In this document: positions 1-5,223 of the stretch, piece by piece
Numbering within the stretch: the first letter of the stretch is position 1
Layout: the number at the start of each line of letters is the position of its first letter
Assembly: GCA_022866195.1 (NCBI GenBank)
Contig: JALHUF010000289.1
Location: 1-5,298, forward strand
Direction: 5' to 3'
Source of the DNA: Terriglobia bacterium
GTDB taxonomy: Bacteria; Acidobacteriota; Terriglobia; UBA7540
DNA length: 5,298 bases
Notes under the pieces: model-generated
The model's database searches: none
What the model was told of the DNA's origin: nothing
The model's input: the letters and a program-made list of their open reading frames with translations, nothing else
Made by a program: the position numbers and the translations under genes

Positions 1-97
1 AGGCTCGGCCGGTACGCACGGTGGCCAGCTCGTGACGGAAATCTTCCAGCGCCTTTCCCATCCGGATTTTCGCTTGCGCCAGCGTTTCCTTCATCAT
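1..97 (-). CDS. frr: Ribosome recycling factor, N-terminal 32 codons (partial)
   Basis: Ribosome recycling factor acts with EF-G in the cytoplasm to split the ribosome from mRNA after termination. Only the start is in the window; the gene continues past the left edge. The translation opens [20 protein letters not shown] and goes on to the motif [10 protein letters not shown], which is highly diagnostic of the first helix of this family. Two ATG codons are adjacent, at 97-95 and 94-92. A very strong Shine-Dalgarno sequence, AAAGGAGG (113-106), lies 8 nt before the first ATG, so I place the start at 97; the second ATG is also possible. The spacer to the pyrH stop is only 25 bp, with no terminator, so the gene is co-transcribed with pyrH, a pairing common in bacteria. 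Confidence 0.93.
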   Translation of the reverse strand, partial: MMKETLAQAKIRMGKALEDFRHELATVRTGRA

Positions 98-122
98 AAG
101 ACCCGCCTCCTTTCCCGAAGTC

Positions 123-839
123 TCAACGGGTAACCAGGGATCCTACCTTCTCTCCCAGCACCACGCGTTTGAGGTTGCCGGGGACATGTAGATTGAAAAC
201 GACGATGGGCAAGTTGTTGTCCATGCACATCGAAATGGCCGTGGTATCCATGATCGCGAGTCTGTGCGCGAGCACGTCGAGATAAGAGATGCGTTCGTAG
301 AGCTTGGCCCCGGGCACCTTCTGGGGATCAGCATCGTAAACGCCGTCCACCTTGGTTGCCTTTAAGATTACCTCCGCCTTGATCTCCGTAGCCCGCAGCG
401 CCGCCGCCGTATCCGTGGAAAAGTAGGGACTGCCCGTCCCGCCCGCCAATACCACGATGCGCCCCTTCTCGAGATGGCGGATGACGCGCCGGCGGATAAA
501 CGGTTCCGCGATTTCCCGCATTTCGATGGCCGTCACCACGCGGGTGAACGAACCCAATTTCTCCAGCGCATCCTGCAAGGCGAGCGCGTTGATGATCGTC
601 GCCAGCATGCCCATGTGGTCGGCGACGACGCGGTCAATCCCGTGCGCGGAAGCCGCCACGCCGCGAATGAAGTTCCCGCCCCCCACTACGATGGCGATCT
701 GCACGCCGAGCTGGTGCACCTCGTGGATTTCCTGGGCGATGCGCGCGGCGACGCCAGGGTCCACTCCGAACCCCTGGGTTCCCATCAGGGCTTCCCCGCT
801 CAACTTCAGGAGAATGCGGCGATAAGCTGGTTCGGTCAT
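123..839 (-). CDS. pyrH: UMP kinase (uridylate kinase), 238 aa
   Basis: Phosphorylates UMP to UDP with ATP, an early step toward UTP and CTP; the bacterial enzyme is a hexamer of the amino acid kinase fold. Visible motifs in order: KLSGEAL (residues 12-18), [10 protein letters not shown] (51-60), [20 protein letters not shown] (73-92), [19 protein letters not shown] (132-150), then [13 protein letters not shown] and [12 protein letters not shown] toward the C terminus. The length fits the family. The frame stays open upstream to a GTG at 893, but I chose the ATG at 839. It has GAGGG 4 nt upstream, and the family normally starts only a few residues before the [12 protein letters not shown] segment. 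The spacer to tsf is 66 bp and to frr 25 bp, consistent with one operon. No key residue appears to be missing. In many bacteria this enzyme is activated by GTP and inhibited by UTP; the sequence does not show which applies here. Confidence 0.97.
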   Translation of the reverse strand: MTEPAYRRILLKLSGEALMGTQGFGVDPGVAARIAQEIHEVHQLGVQIAIVVGGGNFIRGVAASAHGIDRVVADHMGMLATIINALALQDALEKLGSFTRVVTAIEMREIAEPFIRRRVIRHLEKGRIVVLAGGTGSPYFSTDTAAALRATEIKAEVILKATKVDGVYDADPQKVPGAKLYERISYLDVLAHRLAIMDTTAISMCMDNNLPIVVFNLHVPGNLKRVVLGEKVGSLVTR

Positions 840-905
840 TAAGCCCTCGGCGTTTCTCGTCCTTGCCGCATCTCCCGCGTAGACCTCGGGCACTCCCCGG
901 GCCTC

Positions 906-1523
906 TCAGGAAGCCTTGGGCAAGCCTTCGCCCACCTTGAAGCGCGAAAAGCGGCGCACCGTGATGTTTTCACCGAACTTGGCGATCTTCGAGTTGATGA
1001 GCTCGCGGACAGTCAGGCTCCCGGACAAATCCTTGATAAAGTGCTGCTCGTAGAGGCAAGTATCCTCGAAGAACTTCTCCAGCTTGCCTTCCACCATGCG
1101 GTTCAGCACCGCCTCCGGCTTCCCAGAAGCGGCTGTCTGCTCGCGCAGGATTTCCCTCTCTCGCTCCAGGACCTCCGGCGAAACATCTTCCTGGCGCACA
1201 AAGCGGGGGTCGGTGGCGCAGATTTGCATCGCCAAGTCGTGAACCAACTGTTGGAATTCCTCGTTGCGGGCAACGAAGTCGGACTCGCAGTTCACTTCCA
1301 CGATCACGCCGATCTTACCGCCAGCGTGAAGGTAGTAGCCCACCTGTCCTTCGGTGGTCAGGCGGCCGGCTTTCTTGGCCGCCGTCGCCTGCCCCCGCTT
1401 CCGCAGGACCGTGAAGGCGCGCTCCAGATCCCCTTGCGCCTCCTCGAGAGCCTTCTTGCACTCCAGCATGGGGGCACCGCTCATCTCCCGCAGTTTCTTT
1501 ACCAGCTCTAAGGAAGCGCTCAT
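906..1523 (-). CDS. tsf: Translation elongation factor Ts, short form, 205 aa
   Basis: Guanine nucleotide exchange factor that recycles EF-Tu-GDP to EF-Tu-GTP in the cytoplasm. The N-terminal UBA-like domain (about residues 3-45) carries SGAPMLECKKALEEAQGDLE. The core follows, with TTEGQVGYYLH and NCESDFVARNEEF; Asp82 and Phe83 correspond to the Asp-Phe pair that disrupts the EF-Tu magnesium site. The end holds the conserved LYEQHFIKD and INSKIAKFGENITVRRFSRF segments. At 205 residues it is shorter than the E. coli protein (about 283) and close to the compact type with one core subdomain, as in Thermus. The frame is open up to a GTG at 1568, but the ATG at 1523 fits the family start (MSASLELVKKLREMSG). 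GAGGAGG (1542-1536) lies upstream with a rather long 12-nt spacing. A terminator-like hairpin sits directly before this ribosome binding site. Confidence 0.97.
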   Translation of the reverse strand: MSASLELVKKLREMSGAPMLECKKALEEAQGDLERAFTVLRKRGQATAAKKAGRLTTEGQVGYYLHAGGKIGVIVEVNCESDFVARNEEFQQLVHDLAMQICATDPRFVRQEDVSPEVLEREREILREQTAASGKPEAVLNRMVEGKLEKFFEDTCLYEQHFIKDLSGSLTVRELINSKIAKFGENITVRRFSRFKVGEGLPKAS

Positions 1524-1547
1524 TCTCTCTGCCGTCCTCCTCACACG

Positions 1548-1581
1548 AAAAAGGTAGGCGCCCGTCACCGGCCCGCCTACC
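1548..1581 (-). terminator. Hairpin plus T5 in the rpsB-tsf spacer, possible attenuator
   Basis: Read on the minus strand, GGTAGGCG (1581-1574) and CGCCTACC (1560-1553) form a perfect 8-bp stem with six GC pairs around a 13-nt loop, followed at once by TTTTT (1552-1548). It starts 28 nt after the rpsB stop codon and ends 5 nt before the tsf Shine-Dalgarno sequence. This is the shape of an intrinsic terminator, but the T tract is short and no new promoter for tsf is evident. I read it as partial termination that lowers tsf-pyrH-frr relative to the genes before it. Function is inferred from shape only. Confidence 0.5.
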
Positions 1582-1609
1582 CCGAAGTCTCCCCTCAGCT
1601 TCCGCGGCG

Positions 1610-2590
1610 CTAGGACACGTCAGGTCCCCGCTGGTCTCCCGCGTCCTCTTCCTTAGGCCCCCGCCCTCTGACGTCTGCCACTTTGCGTTTGGACCTGGGA
1701 ACCCGCACGCGACCGTCGAGAGCCTCTTCCGCCTCGGTTACCGCGTGGGACACGCCAACAGGAGGTTCCTGGGCGGGAAACCCCTCACCAAGTCCTCCCG
1801 CCGCCAAGGCCTCTTCGGCCGTCATGGCTGCCGCCTCGCGCGCCGCCTCCAGCTCTTCGGCCGCCTTCTCCGCCGCCACCTTTTCAGCCATCAACTGTTT
1901 CTGCAGCGCTGCATCCTTGCCTTCCAGCACCGCGTCGGCAATGCGGGAAGTAAACAGGCGGATAGCCCGCAGGGCATCGTCATTGCCCGGAATCACATAA
2001 TCCACCACGTCCGGGTCGCAGTTCGTATCCACAATCGCCGCCACAGGGATGCCCAGTTTGCGAGCTTCCTTTACGGCAATCTCCTCTTTGCTGGAATCCA
2101 CCACGAAGAGCGCATCCGGCAAGCTGGGCATGTCCTTGATGCCCGCCAGGTTCTGTTCCAGGTGCTTCCGTTCCCGCTCAAGCTTCTGCACTTCTTTCTT
2201 GGTCAGCAGGTCATACCGCCCGTCCTTGCTCATCTCCTCCAACTCTTTCAGCCGCTGGATGGACTTTTGGATGGTGGCGTTGTTGGTCAGCAGGCCACCC
2301 AGCCAGCGGTGGTTCACGTGGAACATACCGCAGCGCGTCGCTTCCTCGGCAATAGCCTCCTGTGCCTGGCGCTTGGTCCCCACAAACAGGATAATCTTGC
2401 CCTCGCCGGCAAGATCGGAGACGAACTTGGCGGCTTCCTTGAAGAGCTTGAGGGTCTTCTGCAGGTCGATGATATAGATACCGTTGCGCTCCCCGTAGAT
2501 GTACTCCTTCATCTTGGGGTTCCAGCGCCGCGTCTGGTGGCCGAAGTGAACTCCAGCCTCCAAGAATTCCTTCATCGTGATGTTCGACAA
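1610..2590 (-). CDS. rpsB: 30S ribosomal protein S2 with long C-terminal extension, 326 aa, TTG start
   Basis: S2 assembles late on the 30S subunit near the platform and helps hold S1. The core is unmistakable: [20 protein letters not shown] (4-23), [69 protein letters not shown] and [14 protein letters not shown]. It ends near residue 224 at [10 protein letters not shown]. About 100 further residues follow, against a full E. coli length of about 241: an Ala/Glu-rich, probably helical stretch, a Gly/Pro-rich linker, then a basic patch ([18 protein letters not shown]) and an acidic end. The frame is open to 2656, but that upstream part is repeat DNA. The TTG at 2590 gives (M)SNITMKEF, the usual family start, with AAGGAGG 4 nt before it; the first internal ATG is 19 nt from it, which is too far. 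The spacer upstream holds a strong hairpin that may control translation. Confidence 0.95.
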   Translation of the reverse strand: MSNITMKEFLEAGVHFGHQTRRWNPKMKEYIYGERNGIYIIDLQKTLKLFKEAAKFVSDLAGEGKIILFVGTKRQAQEAIAEEATRCGMFHVNHRWLGGLLTNNATIQKSIQRLKELEEMSKDGRYDLLTKKEVQKLERERKHLEQNLAGIKDMPSLPDALFVVDSSKEEIAVKEARKLGIPVAAIVDTNCDPDVVDYVIPGNDDALRAIRLFTSRIADAVLEGKDAALQKQLMAEKVAAEKAAEELEAAREAAAMTAEEALAAGGLGEGFPAQEPPVGVSHAVTEAEEALDGRVRVPRSKRKVADVRGRGPKEEDAGDQRGPDVS

Positions 2591-2594
2591 AACT

Positions 2595-2601
2595 CCTCCT
2601 T
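2595..2601 (-). promoter_or_regulatory. Ribosome binding site of rpsB (decides the TTG start)
   Basis: AAGGAGG on the minus strand lies 4 nt before TTG (2590-2588). It is the only strong Shine-Dalgarno sequence in the spacer that is correctly placed for a start in the S2 frame. It therefore supports the TTG rather than the ATG 15 nt further on. Part of it, CAAGGAG (2602-2596), is perfectly complementary to CTCCTTG (2644-2638) in the loop of the hairpin just upstream, so it could be masked in the mRNA. Confidence 0.8.
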
Positions 2602-2605
2602 GCTG

Positions 2606-2671
2606 AAAAACAGTGACAAGTGACGAGTGGCCAGCAACAAGGAGAAAGCTCGTCACTCGTCACTAGTCACT
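2606..2671 (-). terminator. Large hairpin plus T5 before rpsB, possible attenuator or leader regulator
   Basis: On the minus strand the arm 2671-2654 and the arm 2629-2612 (AGTGACAAGTGACGAGTG on the plus strand) are complementary at 17 of 18 positions, around a 24-nt loop. One G follows, then TTTTT (2610-2606). On the plus strand no T tract follows the other end, so the terminator shape belongs to the operon's strand. The hairpin lies between the rpsI stop (2683) and the rpsB ribosome binding site. Since downstream genes must still be transcribed and I see no new promoter, partial termination or a regulatory leader is more likely than a full stop. Confidence 0.5.
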
Positions 2672-2679
2672 CATCACTG
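2611..2679. repeat. Inverted arrays of a 7-bp repeat (GTCACTN)
   Basis: On the plus strand, positions 2652-2679 are four tandem heptads: GTCACTC, GTCACTA, GTCACTC, ATCACTG. Positions 2611-2631 are three heptads of the opposite orientation: CAGTGAC, AAGTGAC, GAGTGGC. The two arrays face each other across a 20-bp unrelated segment and form the hairpin described separately. Because the unit repeats every 7 bp, the arms can pair in more than one register. The array lies wholly within the rpsI-rpsB spacer. It looks like a non-coding repeat inserted or expanded there; whether it recurs in the genome cannot be seen here. Confidence 0.85.
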
Positions 2680-2682
2680 CTC

Positions 2683-3078
2683 TTAACGCTTCGAATACTG
2701 GAACCGTTTCCGGGCACCTTTCTGCCCGTACTTCTTCCGCTCTTTGGCGCGCGGATCGCGGGTGAGAAAACCCGCTTGGCGCAGGCGCGGACGCAATTCC
2801 GGATTAAACACCACCAGGGCGCGCGCAATGCCCAGCCGCGCCGCTCCCACCTGGCCATGGATCCCGCCCCCGCAGGCGTTGATCAGAATGTCAAACTTCC
2901 CCGAGTTCTCGGTCTCGACCAGAGGCTGCTGCACCTCCAGGCGGAGCGCTTCCGAAGGGAAGTAATGGTCGAACGGCTGGCCGTTCACCACCACCTTGCC
3001 TTCGCCCGGCCTCAGGATCACCCGCGCAACCGATGTCTTGCGGCGACCCGTGGCACAAAATTGGACTTGGTCTGTCAC
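2683..3078 (-). CDS. rpsI: 30S ribosomal protein S9, 131 aa, GTG start
   Basis: S9 binds the 16S rRNA 3' major domain in the head of the small subunit, and its basic C-terminal tail reaches the P-site tRNA. Recognised by [20 protein letters not shown] near the N terminus, the central [40 protein letters not shown], and the end FQYSKR with the family's invariant final Lys-Arg. The length (131) matches the family (E. coli 130). The start is GTG at 3078, supported by AAGGAG (3089-3084) with 5-nt spacing; there is no better ATG. It lies 40 bp after rplM, the usual partner, with no terminator between them. A repeat-based hairpin begins 3 bp past the stop codon. Confidence 0.97.
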   Translation of the reverse strand: MTDQVQFCATGRRKTSVARVILRPGEGKVVVNGQPFDHYFPSEALRLEVQQPLVETENSGKFDILINACGGGIHGQVGAARLGIARALVVFNPELRPRLRQAGFLTRDPRAKERKKYGQKGARKRFQYSKR

Positions 3079-3118
3079 CAGGACTCCTTCTTTAAAGTCA
3101 GTTCCGTGGGAATAAGGA

Positions 3119-3553
3119 CTACCGGTTCAGGGAAAGCAGCTCCGGGCTCTGCGCCTGATGAGGATGCGTCGGCCCGGTGTAAACCTTCAAGCGCCGCGCC
3201 AGGCGATCCCCCAGACGAGTCTTGGGGAGCATGCCGAGAATGGCGTCACGTACCAACCGCTCCGGCCGCGTGGCCAGGACCCGGCGCGCCGAGACTTCCC
3301 GCAAGCCGCCTGGGTACCCGGTGTAATGCCGGTACAACTTCTCGTCGAGCTTCCTTCCGGTCAAGCGAATCTTTTCCGCGTTGATAACGATAACGCCGTC
3401 GCGATGATCCGCATGTGGCGTAAAATCCGGGCTGGTCTTTCCCCTCAACACGTGGGCGGCCTGGCTAGCCAGGCGCCCCAGTACCCAACCCTCCGCGTCG
3501 AGAAGCCGCCACCGTATCTTCCCTCGACGCGTTTTGGCAAAGTAAGTCCCCAC
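3119..3553 (-). CDS. rplM: 50S ribosomal protein L13, 144 aa, GTG start
   Basis: L13 is an early assembly protein of the large subunit that binds 23S rRNA. Diagnostic stretches are [20 protein letters not shown] (15-34), [20 protein letters not shown] (37-56), [38 protein letters not shown], and [20 protein letters not shown] followed by [10 protein letters not shown]. The length fits the usual 140-150. The start is GTG at 3553, giving (M)[14 protein letters not shown], which aligns with the family's usual S/G-T-Y start. GGGGAG (3563-3558) lies 4 nt upstream. It is the first gene of the operon, about 33 nt downstream of the predicted transcription start. L13 leaders are autoregulated in some bacteria; this one is very short and shows no obvious structure. 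Confidence 0.97.
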   Translation of the reverse strand: MGTYFAKTRRGKIRWRLLDAEGWVLGRLASQAAHVLRGKTSPDFTPHADHRDGVIVINAEKIRLTGRKLDEKLYRHYTGYPGGLREVSARRVLATRPERLVRDAILGMLPKTRLGDRLARRLKVYTGPTHPHQAQSPELLSLNR

Positions 3554-3591
3554 TCCACTCCCCGCTGCCTTGTCCAGACGGCAAACTTATA

Positions 3592-3620
3592 TTTGTACTG
3601 GACGCGCCCGAATTTGTCAA
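3592..3620 (-). promoter_or_regulatory. Sigma-70-type promoter of the rplM operon
   Basis: On the minus strand a perfect -35 box TTGACA (3620-3615) is separated by exactly 17 bp from TACAAA (3597-3592), which matches four of six -10 positions, with AT-rich sequence just after it. Transcription should start near 3586, leaving a leader of about 33 nt before the rplM GTG. The position immediately upstream of the first gene of a highly expressed operon supports the call. Confidence 0.75.
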
Positions 3621-3726
3621 CAGCTTTGCCCGTGGTGAACCGCACCTCGCTGAGGCAGCCAACACCCAGACGCTTCCCGGGCGGGTAGAGCCAGCAGCTG
3701 CAGAAGACGGTGGCATGTGCCAGACG

Positions 3727-3735
3727 TGCTAGAAT
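3727..3735 (+). promoter_or_regulatory. Extended -10 promoter for the metallo-beta-lactamase-fold gene
   Basis: TGCTAGAAT contains an extended -10 (TGn) followed by TAGAAT, which matches five of six -10 positions. No convincing -35 box lies 16-18 bp upstream, which is typical for extended -10 promoters. A start near 3742 would leave a leader of only about 13 nt, just enough for the GCGGAG ribosome binding site before the ATG at 3755. It would also exclude the upstream in-frame starts at 3710 and 3734. Confidence 0.4.
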
Positions 3736-3754
3736 GGCATCGTTGCGGAGTCCG

Positions 3755-4513
3755 ATGAGTGATGCGGGCTGGAAAGTCGAAGTGCTCCTGACCGGGAGCT
3801 GGCGCGGCGCGACATCGGTGCTACTCTCGAACCGGGGGCATCATATCGTCGTAGACACCGGCTTGCCCCACGAGGCGCATCAACTGGTGGGCGCCTTGAA
3901 ACAGAAAGGCCTCGACCCGACCGACATCGGAACACTGATCAACACGCATTTCCACGTGGACCACGTCATGAACAATTGTCTCTTCCCGAAAAGTACGATT
4001 TACGCATCGCAGCAGTCTTACGATTGGTGCTTGTCCATGTACTCCGACGTGGCCAAGGATGCGCAATGGGAAGAGCTGGCGTTGAAATACTACCCAGAAA
4101 CCCCGCACTACGAACAAGCCAGAGACAACATGGCCTGGCTGCGCAAGTTCGCCTTGCGCTGGTGGGACGTGAAGCGGCTGGGCGAACCTTCCCAATTTCG
4201 CTGGATCGAGACGCCGCCCCTCCCAGACGGGCTGGAAGGTCTCGTGACTTCAGGCCACGTGCCGGGCCACACCTCGATCATCATTCACAGCGATGAGACG
4301 CCGACCGTCATTGCGGCTGATACCCTGCTGAGTCGCGAGCACGACGAGCAGGTATTGACGATGATCCCGTACAACCGCGCGCAGTATCATCTCGACCGCG
4401 CCCGGCTCCTCGCGCTGGGCGGCTATATCCTGCCGGGGCACGATCGAGGATTCCTCGTCGACGCGCACGCAGTCAATGATGCGACACAGGGCGTGCCTCC
4501 ATTCCTGCCCTGA
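3755..4513 (+). CDS. Metallo-beta-lactamase-fold hydrolase, 252 aa
   Basis: A metal-dependent hydrolase of the metallo-beta-lactamase superfamily; the substrate cannot be named from sequence. All metal ligands of the binuclear site are present: the THFHVDH motif (His65, His67, Asp69, His70), His172 in SGHVPGHTS, Asp189 in IAADTLL and His229 in LPGHD. The early VVDTG (Asp34) is also typical. Residues about 90-155, between the HxHxDH motif and His172, form a Trp/Tyr-rich insert that probably shapes the active site. No signal peptide or membrane segment is seen, so it is likely cytoplasmic. The layout somewhat resembles MBLAC1-like or lactonase-like members, but this is only an impression. I chose the ATG at 3755, preceded by GCGGAG; in-frame GTG at 3710 and ATG at 3734 lack a ribosome binding site. 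It is divergent from the ribosomal operon and functionally unrelated to it as far as visible. Confidence 0.9.
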   Translation: MSDAGWKVEVLLTGSWRGATSVLLSNRGHHIVVDTGLPHEAHQLVGALKQKGLDPTDIGTLINTHFHVDHVMNNCLFPKSTIYASQQSYDWCLSMYSDVAKDAQWEELALKYYPETPHYEQARDNMAWLRKFALRWWDVKRLGEPSQFRWIETPPLPDGLEGLVTSGHVPGHTSIIIHSDETPTVIAADTLLSREHDEQVLTMIPYNRAQYHLDRARLLALGGYILPGHDRGFLVDAHAVNDATQGVPPFLP

Positions 4514-4604
4514 CCAGAGAGGTGGCAGACAACTAGGCTCCGATGGCCCCCCGAGCGAGATTTAGCTTGACTTCGAATGAATTAAGGAGTAAGCGTTTTC
4601 ATAG

Positions 4605-4650
4605 CCAACCCACCGGTAGGTCGGGTTTTGGGTGGCCCGCGAAGCGGGTC
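4605..4650. repeat. Pair of palindromic sequences in the spacer before the receiver gene
   Basis: The 171-bp spacer between the hydrolase and the receiver gene holds two palindromes. The first, 4605-4624, is CCAACCCACC facing GGTAGGTCGG, with 8 of 10 positions pairing and no spacer. The second, 4634-4650, is GGCCCGC, GAA, GCGGGTC, a 7-bp stem with one G-T pair and a 3-nt loop. No T tract follows, so neither is a standard terminator. The compact GC-rich shape resembles REP-type intergenic palindromes, but recurrence in the genome cannot be tested here. Confidence 0.4.
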
Positions 4651-4684
4651 GGGGCAACTCCGAGTGGGCAAGGCGGAGTTCACG

Positions 4685-5095
4685 GTGAGGGACAGCCACT
4701 TACACCGGAAGGTTCTGATCATCGAGGACGAACCGTCCATCCGCAACATCCTGTATGTATTGCTGGCGGGTCTGGGCTGCGAGGGTGACGTGGCCTACAG
4801 CGGTCAGCAGGCGCTGGCCATGATTAGCCGCGAGCAGTTCGACGCAGTGCTGCTGGACTTGCGATGCACGGACGTGACCGCCGCGCAGATGGTCTCGCAG
4901 ATCAGGGAAATTCGTCCCAGCCTGCTGGGACGCGTCTTGGTCATCACCGGCGAGGTGACGGACCCAAAGGTTATGGAGGTGATCGAACAAAACCTCCTCC
5001 CTCACATTCCCCGGAGCCGACTGTTGTCGGATCTTTGGGGTCACCTGCAAGGCATCTTCGGACGCCCCGCGTCGCGCAATGCTGCCGAGTCGTAA
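4685..5095 (+). CDS. Stand-alone response-regulator receiver domain protein, 136 aa
   Basis: A CheY-like receiver domain that would accept a phosphoryl group from a sensor kinase. Visible features: KVLIIEDEP (residues 9-17) with the acidic pair Glu14/Asp15, the phosphoacceptor Asp58 in AVLLDLR, and the switch Thr88 in VLVITGE. The conserved Lys that normally precedes Pro after the fifth strand is absent: the region reads LLPHIPRSRL, with Ile108 in its place. No output domain follows; the protein ends about 15 residues after the receiver fold, in a Ser/Arg/Ala-rich tail. I chose GTG at 4685 because GGAG (4675-4678) lies 6 nt upstream and the receiver begins a few residues later; in-frame TTG at 4628 and GTG at 4664 are alternatives. 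No histidine kinase is in the window, so it is an orphan here. It may act by protein-protein contact or as a phosphate relay. Confidence 0.88.
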   Translation: MRDSHLHRKVLIIEDEPSIRNILYVLLAGLGCEGDVAYSGQQALAMISREQFDAVLLDLRCTDVTAAQMVSQIREIRPSLLGRVLVITGEVTDPKVMEVIEQNLLPHIPRSRLLSDLWGHLQGIFGRPASRNAAES

Positions 5096-5164
5096 CTGCA
5101 GTCGCCGCGCTTGCGCCCCATCCCGTCTCTCCGGTCGCACTGCCTCCTTTCTTCCGTCGGCGGG

Positions 5165-5174
5165 GCTTATAAGC
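5165..5174. repeat. Perfect 10-bp palindrome GCTTATAAGC
   Basis: A self-complementary decamer lies 69 bp after the receiver gene's stop codon, in an otherwise GC-rich stretch. It could be a small operator-like site or a chance palindrome; no promoter box is positioned around it in a convincing way. Confidence 0.3.
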
Positions 5175-5188
5175 TCACGTATGAACTC

Positions 5189-5223
5189 GCCTGGGTCTGG
5201 GACTACAGGCTAGGGTTGTAGTC
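5189..5223 (+). repeat. Two overlapping, mutually exclusive inverted repeats
   Basis: GCCTG (5189-5193) can pair with CAGGC (5206-5210), and GACTACA (5201-5207) can pair perfectly with TGTAGTC (5217-5223) across a 9-nt loop. The two stems share bases 5206-5207, and the first stem's loop contains most of the second stem's 5' arm, so only one can form at a time. No T tract follows. A regulatory role is possible but unsupported. Confidence 0.35.

Noticed and set aside
840..893. GTG start adding 18 residues to pyrH
   Set aside because: The family starts just before the [12 protein letters not shown] segment, and ATG 839 has a ribosome binding site at good spacing.
1041..1511. Open frame of 156 codons on the plus strand
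   Set aside because: Antisense to tsf, without recognisable domains or a supported start; a shadow frame.
1745..2623. Long open frame of 292 codons on the plus strand
   Set aside because: It lies antisense to rpsB and has the His/Leu/Arg-rich composition of a GC-rich shadow frame; rpsB is unmistakable on the other strand.
2591..2656. Upstream in-frame start of rpsB that would add 22 residues
   Set aside because: The added residues are encoded by the heptad repeat array and do not resemble S2; the TTG at 2590 has the ribosome binding site and the family-typical start.
2611..2679. Short repeats considered as a CRISPR array
   Set aside because: The units are 7 bp, directly adjacent without spacers, and arranged in inverted groups.
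4567..4595. Possible promoter TTGACT before the receiver gene
   Set aside because: At 16-18 bp downstream there is no acceptable -10 box (TAAGCG at 17 bp), so I cannot support it.
4543..4788. Open frame of 81 codons overlapping the receiver gene
   Set aside because: No good ribosome binding site, low-complexity translation, and it overlaps the well-supported receiver in another frame.
5197..5210. CTGGGACTACAGGC, the same as a short stretch of human Alu repeats, raising the thought of contamination
   Set aside because: The match is only 14 bases and the flanks do not continue as Alu, so chance is the better explanation.
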